A stretch of DNA of 6,096 nt from assembly GCA_007571185.1 (NCBI GenBank), contig RKRX01000126.1, forward strand, positions 1 through 6,096. The letters run 5' to 3'. The stretch comes from Oceanicaulis sp. GTDB lineage: Bacteria; Pseudomonadota; Alphaproteobacteria; Caulobacterales; Maricaulaceae. The notes beneath the pieces are model-generated. The model worked only from the letters and a program-made list of their open reading frames with translations. It was not told the origin of the DNA and searched no databases. Every line of letters begins with the position of its first letter. The first letter of the stretch is position 1. Shown one piece after another: positions 5,811 through 6,096 of the stretch. A program made the translations under genes and the position numbers.

Positions 5811-6096
5811 TCGTTGAAACATCATCTTGAAGCAGTGTTCCGTGCACGCGAGATAGCTTATGTTCACGGTGCAGCAACTCAGAACAATCAGAGGCCAGAT
5901 TTTCTATTGCCCCGCGAAGAAGCGTACCGGACTACCCCCGAAACTGGCTATACGTGCCTGACCATGCTTGGCGCGATGTCGAGCTGCAAGGATCGTTGGA
6001 GACAGGTTCTGACTGAAGGCGATGAAGATTCCGAGGAAACACCTCCTGACGCTCGAACCGGAGATTTCCGAGTCGCAGACAAAACAAATGCCAAAT
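5811..6096 (+). pseudogene. EcoRII/PspGI-like restriction endonuclease C-terminal domain, frameshifted, continues past the right edge
   Basis: The frame SLKHHLEAVFRA (from 5811), then RPDFLLP (5892-5912) and LGAMSSCKDRWRQVL (5967-6011), matches the catalytic domain of EcoRII-type enzymes, which cleave DNA at CCWGG-like sites. The PD dipeptide, the SCK lysine (5988-5990) and a Glu at 6015-6017 make a PD...K...E nuclease centre. A Met (5976-5978) stands where relatives I recall have Lys (LGAKxxCKDRW). After the Glu one extra base shifts the frame: the expected continuation, IPRKHLLTLEPEISESQT, is read only in the frame beginning at 6019. Upstream, a TAA (5808-5810) directly precedes the homologous part, and no start codon or N-terminal effector domain is visible. 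So it is broken at both ends unless the base calls are wrong. No DNA methyltransferase is in view. The family call comes from recalled motif patterns. Confidence 0.7.

Overview
The window looks like a moderately GC-rich alphaproteobacterial chromosome, probably from the Caulobacterales/Maricaulales/Hyphomonadales side. The reasons are a complex I NDUFA9-like protein, an HslV whose catalytic Thr-Thr lies behind a 13-residue propeptide, and a long Thermus/Rickettsia-type isocitrate dehydrogenase with a C-terminal extension. The assignment is inferred from protein style only; no rRNA or marker gene settles it.

Layout. Positions 1-159 (minus strand) hold an N-terminally truncated Rhs/YD-repeat coding fragment that runs off the left edge. 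Just upstream of it in the same direction is a small unrecognised protein (293-604, minus), then about 300 bp with no convincing gene. Positions 913-3288 (minus) hold two housekeeping-type genes: isocitrate dehydrogenase and a TerB/DUF533 protein. Positions 3436-3879 form a convergent tRNA pair, tRNA-Ser(GGA) on plus and tRNA-Leu(CAG) on minus, each with a good sigma-70-like promoter. The C-terminal stub of what looks like a site-specific serine recombinase lies between their 3' ends. Positions 4045-5587 (plus) hold an NDUFA9-like NAD(P)-binding protein and hslV, 1 nt apart and probably co-transcribed. After hslV, where hslU is commonly found, there is instead a row of gene remnants: a 44-codon piece that begins like a CopG-family antitoxin and dissolves into a 12-bp tandem repeat, an unexplained stretch, and a frameshifted EcoRII/PspGI-like restriction endonuclease C-terminal domain that runs off the right edge.

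The core of the window is ordinary metabolism, respiration and proteolysis. The accessory material sits at three seams (left edge, between the tRNAs, right of hslV), and all of it looks like debris of mobile or conflict systems: Rhs, recombinase, antitoxin, restriction enzyme. I do not see a complete novel system. The two edges deserve extension to see whether intact partners (toxin tip and immunity gene on the left; methyltransferase and hslU on the right) lie outside.
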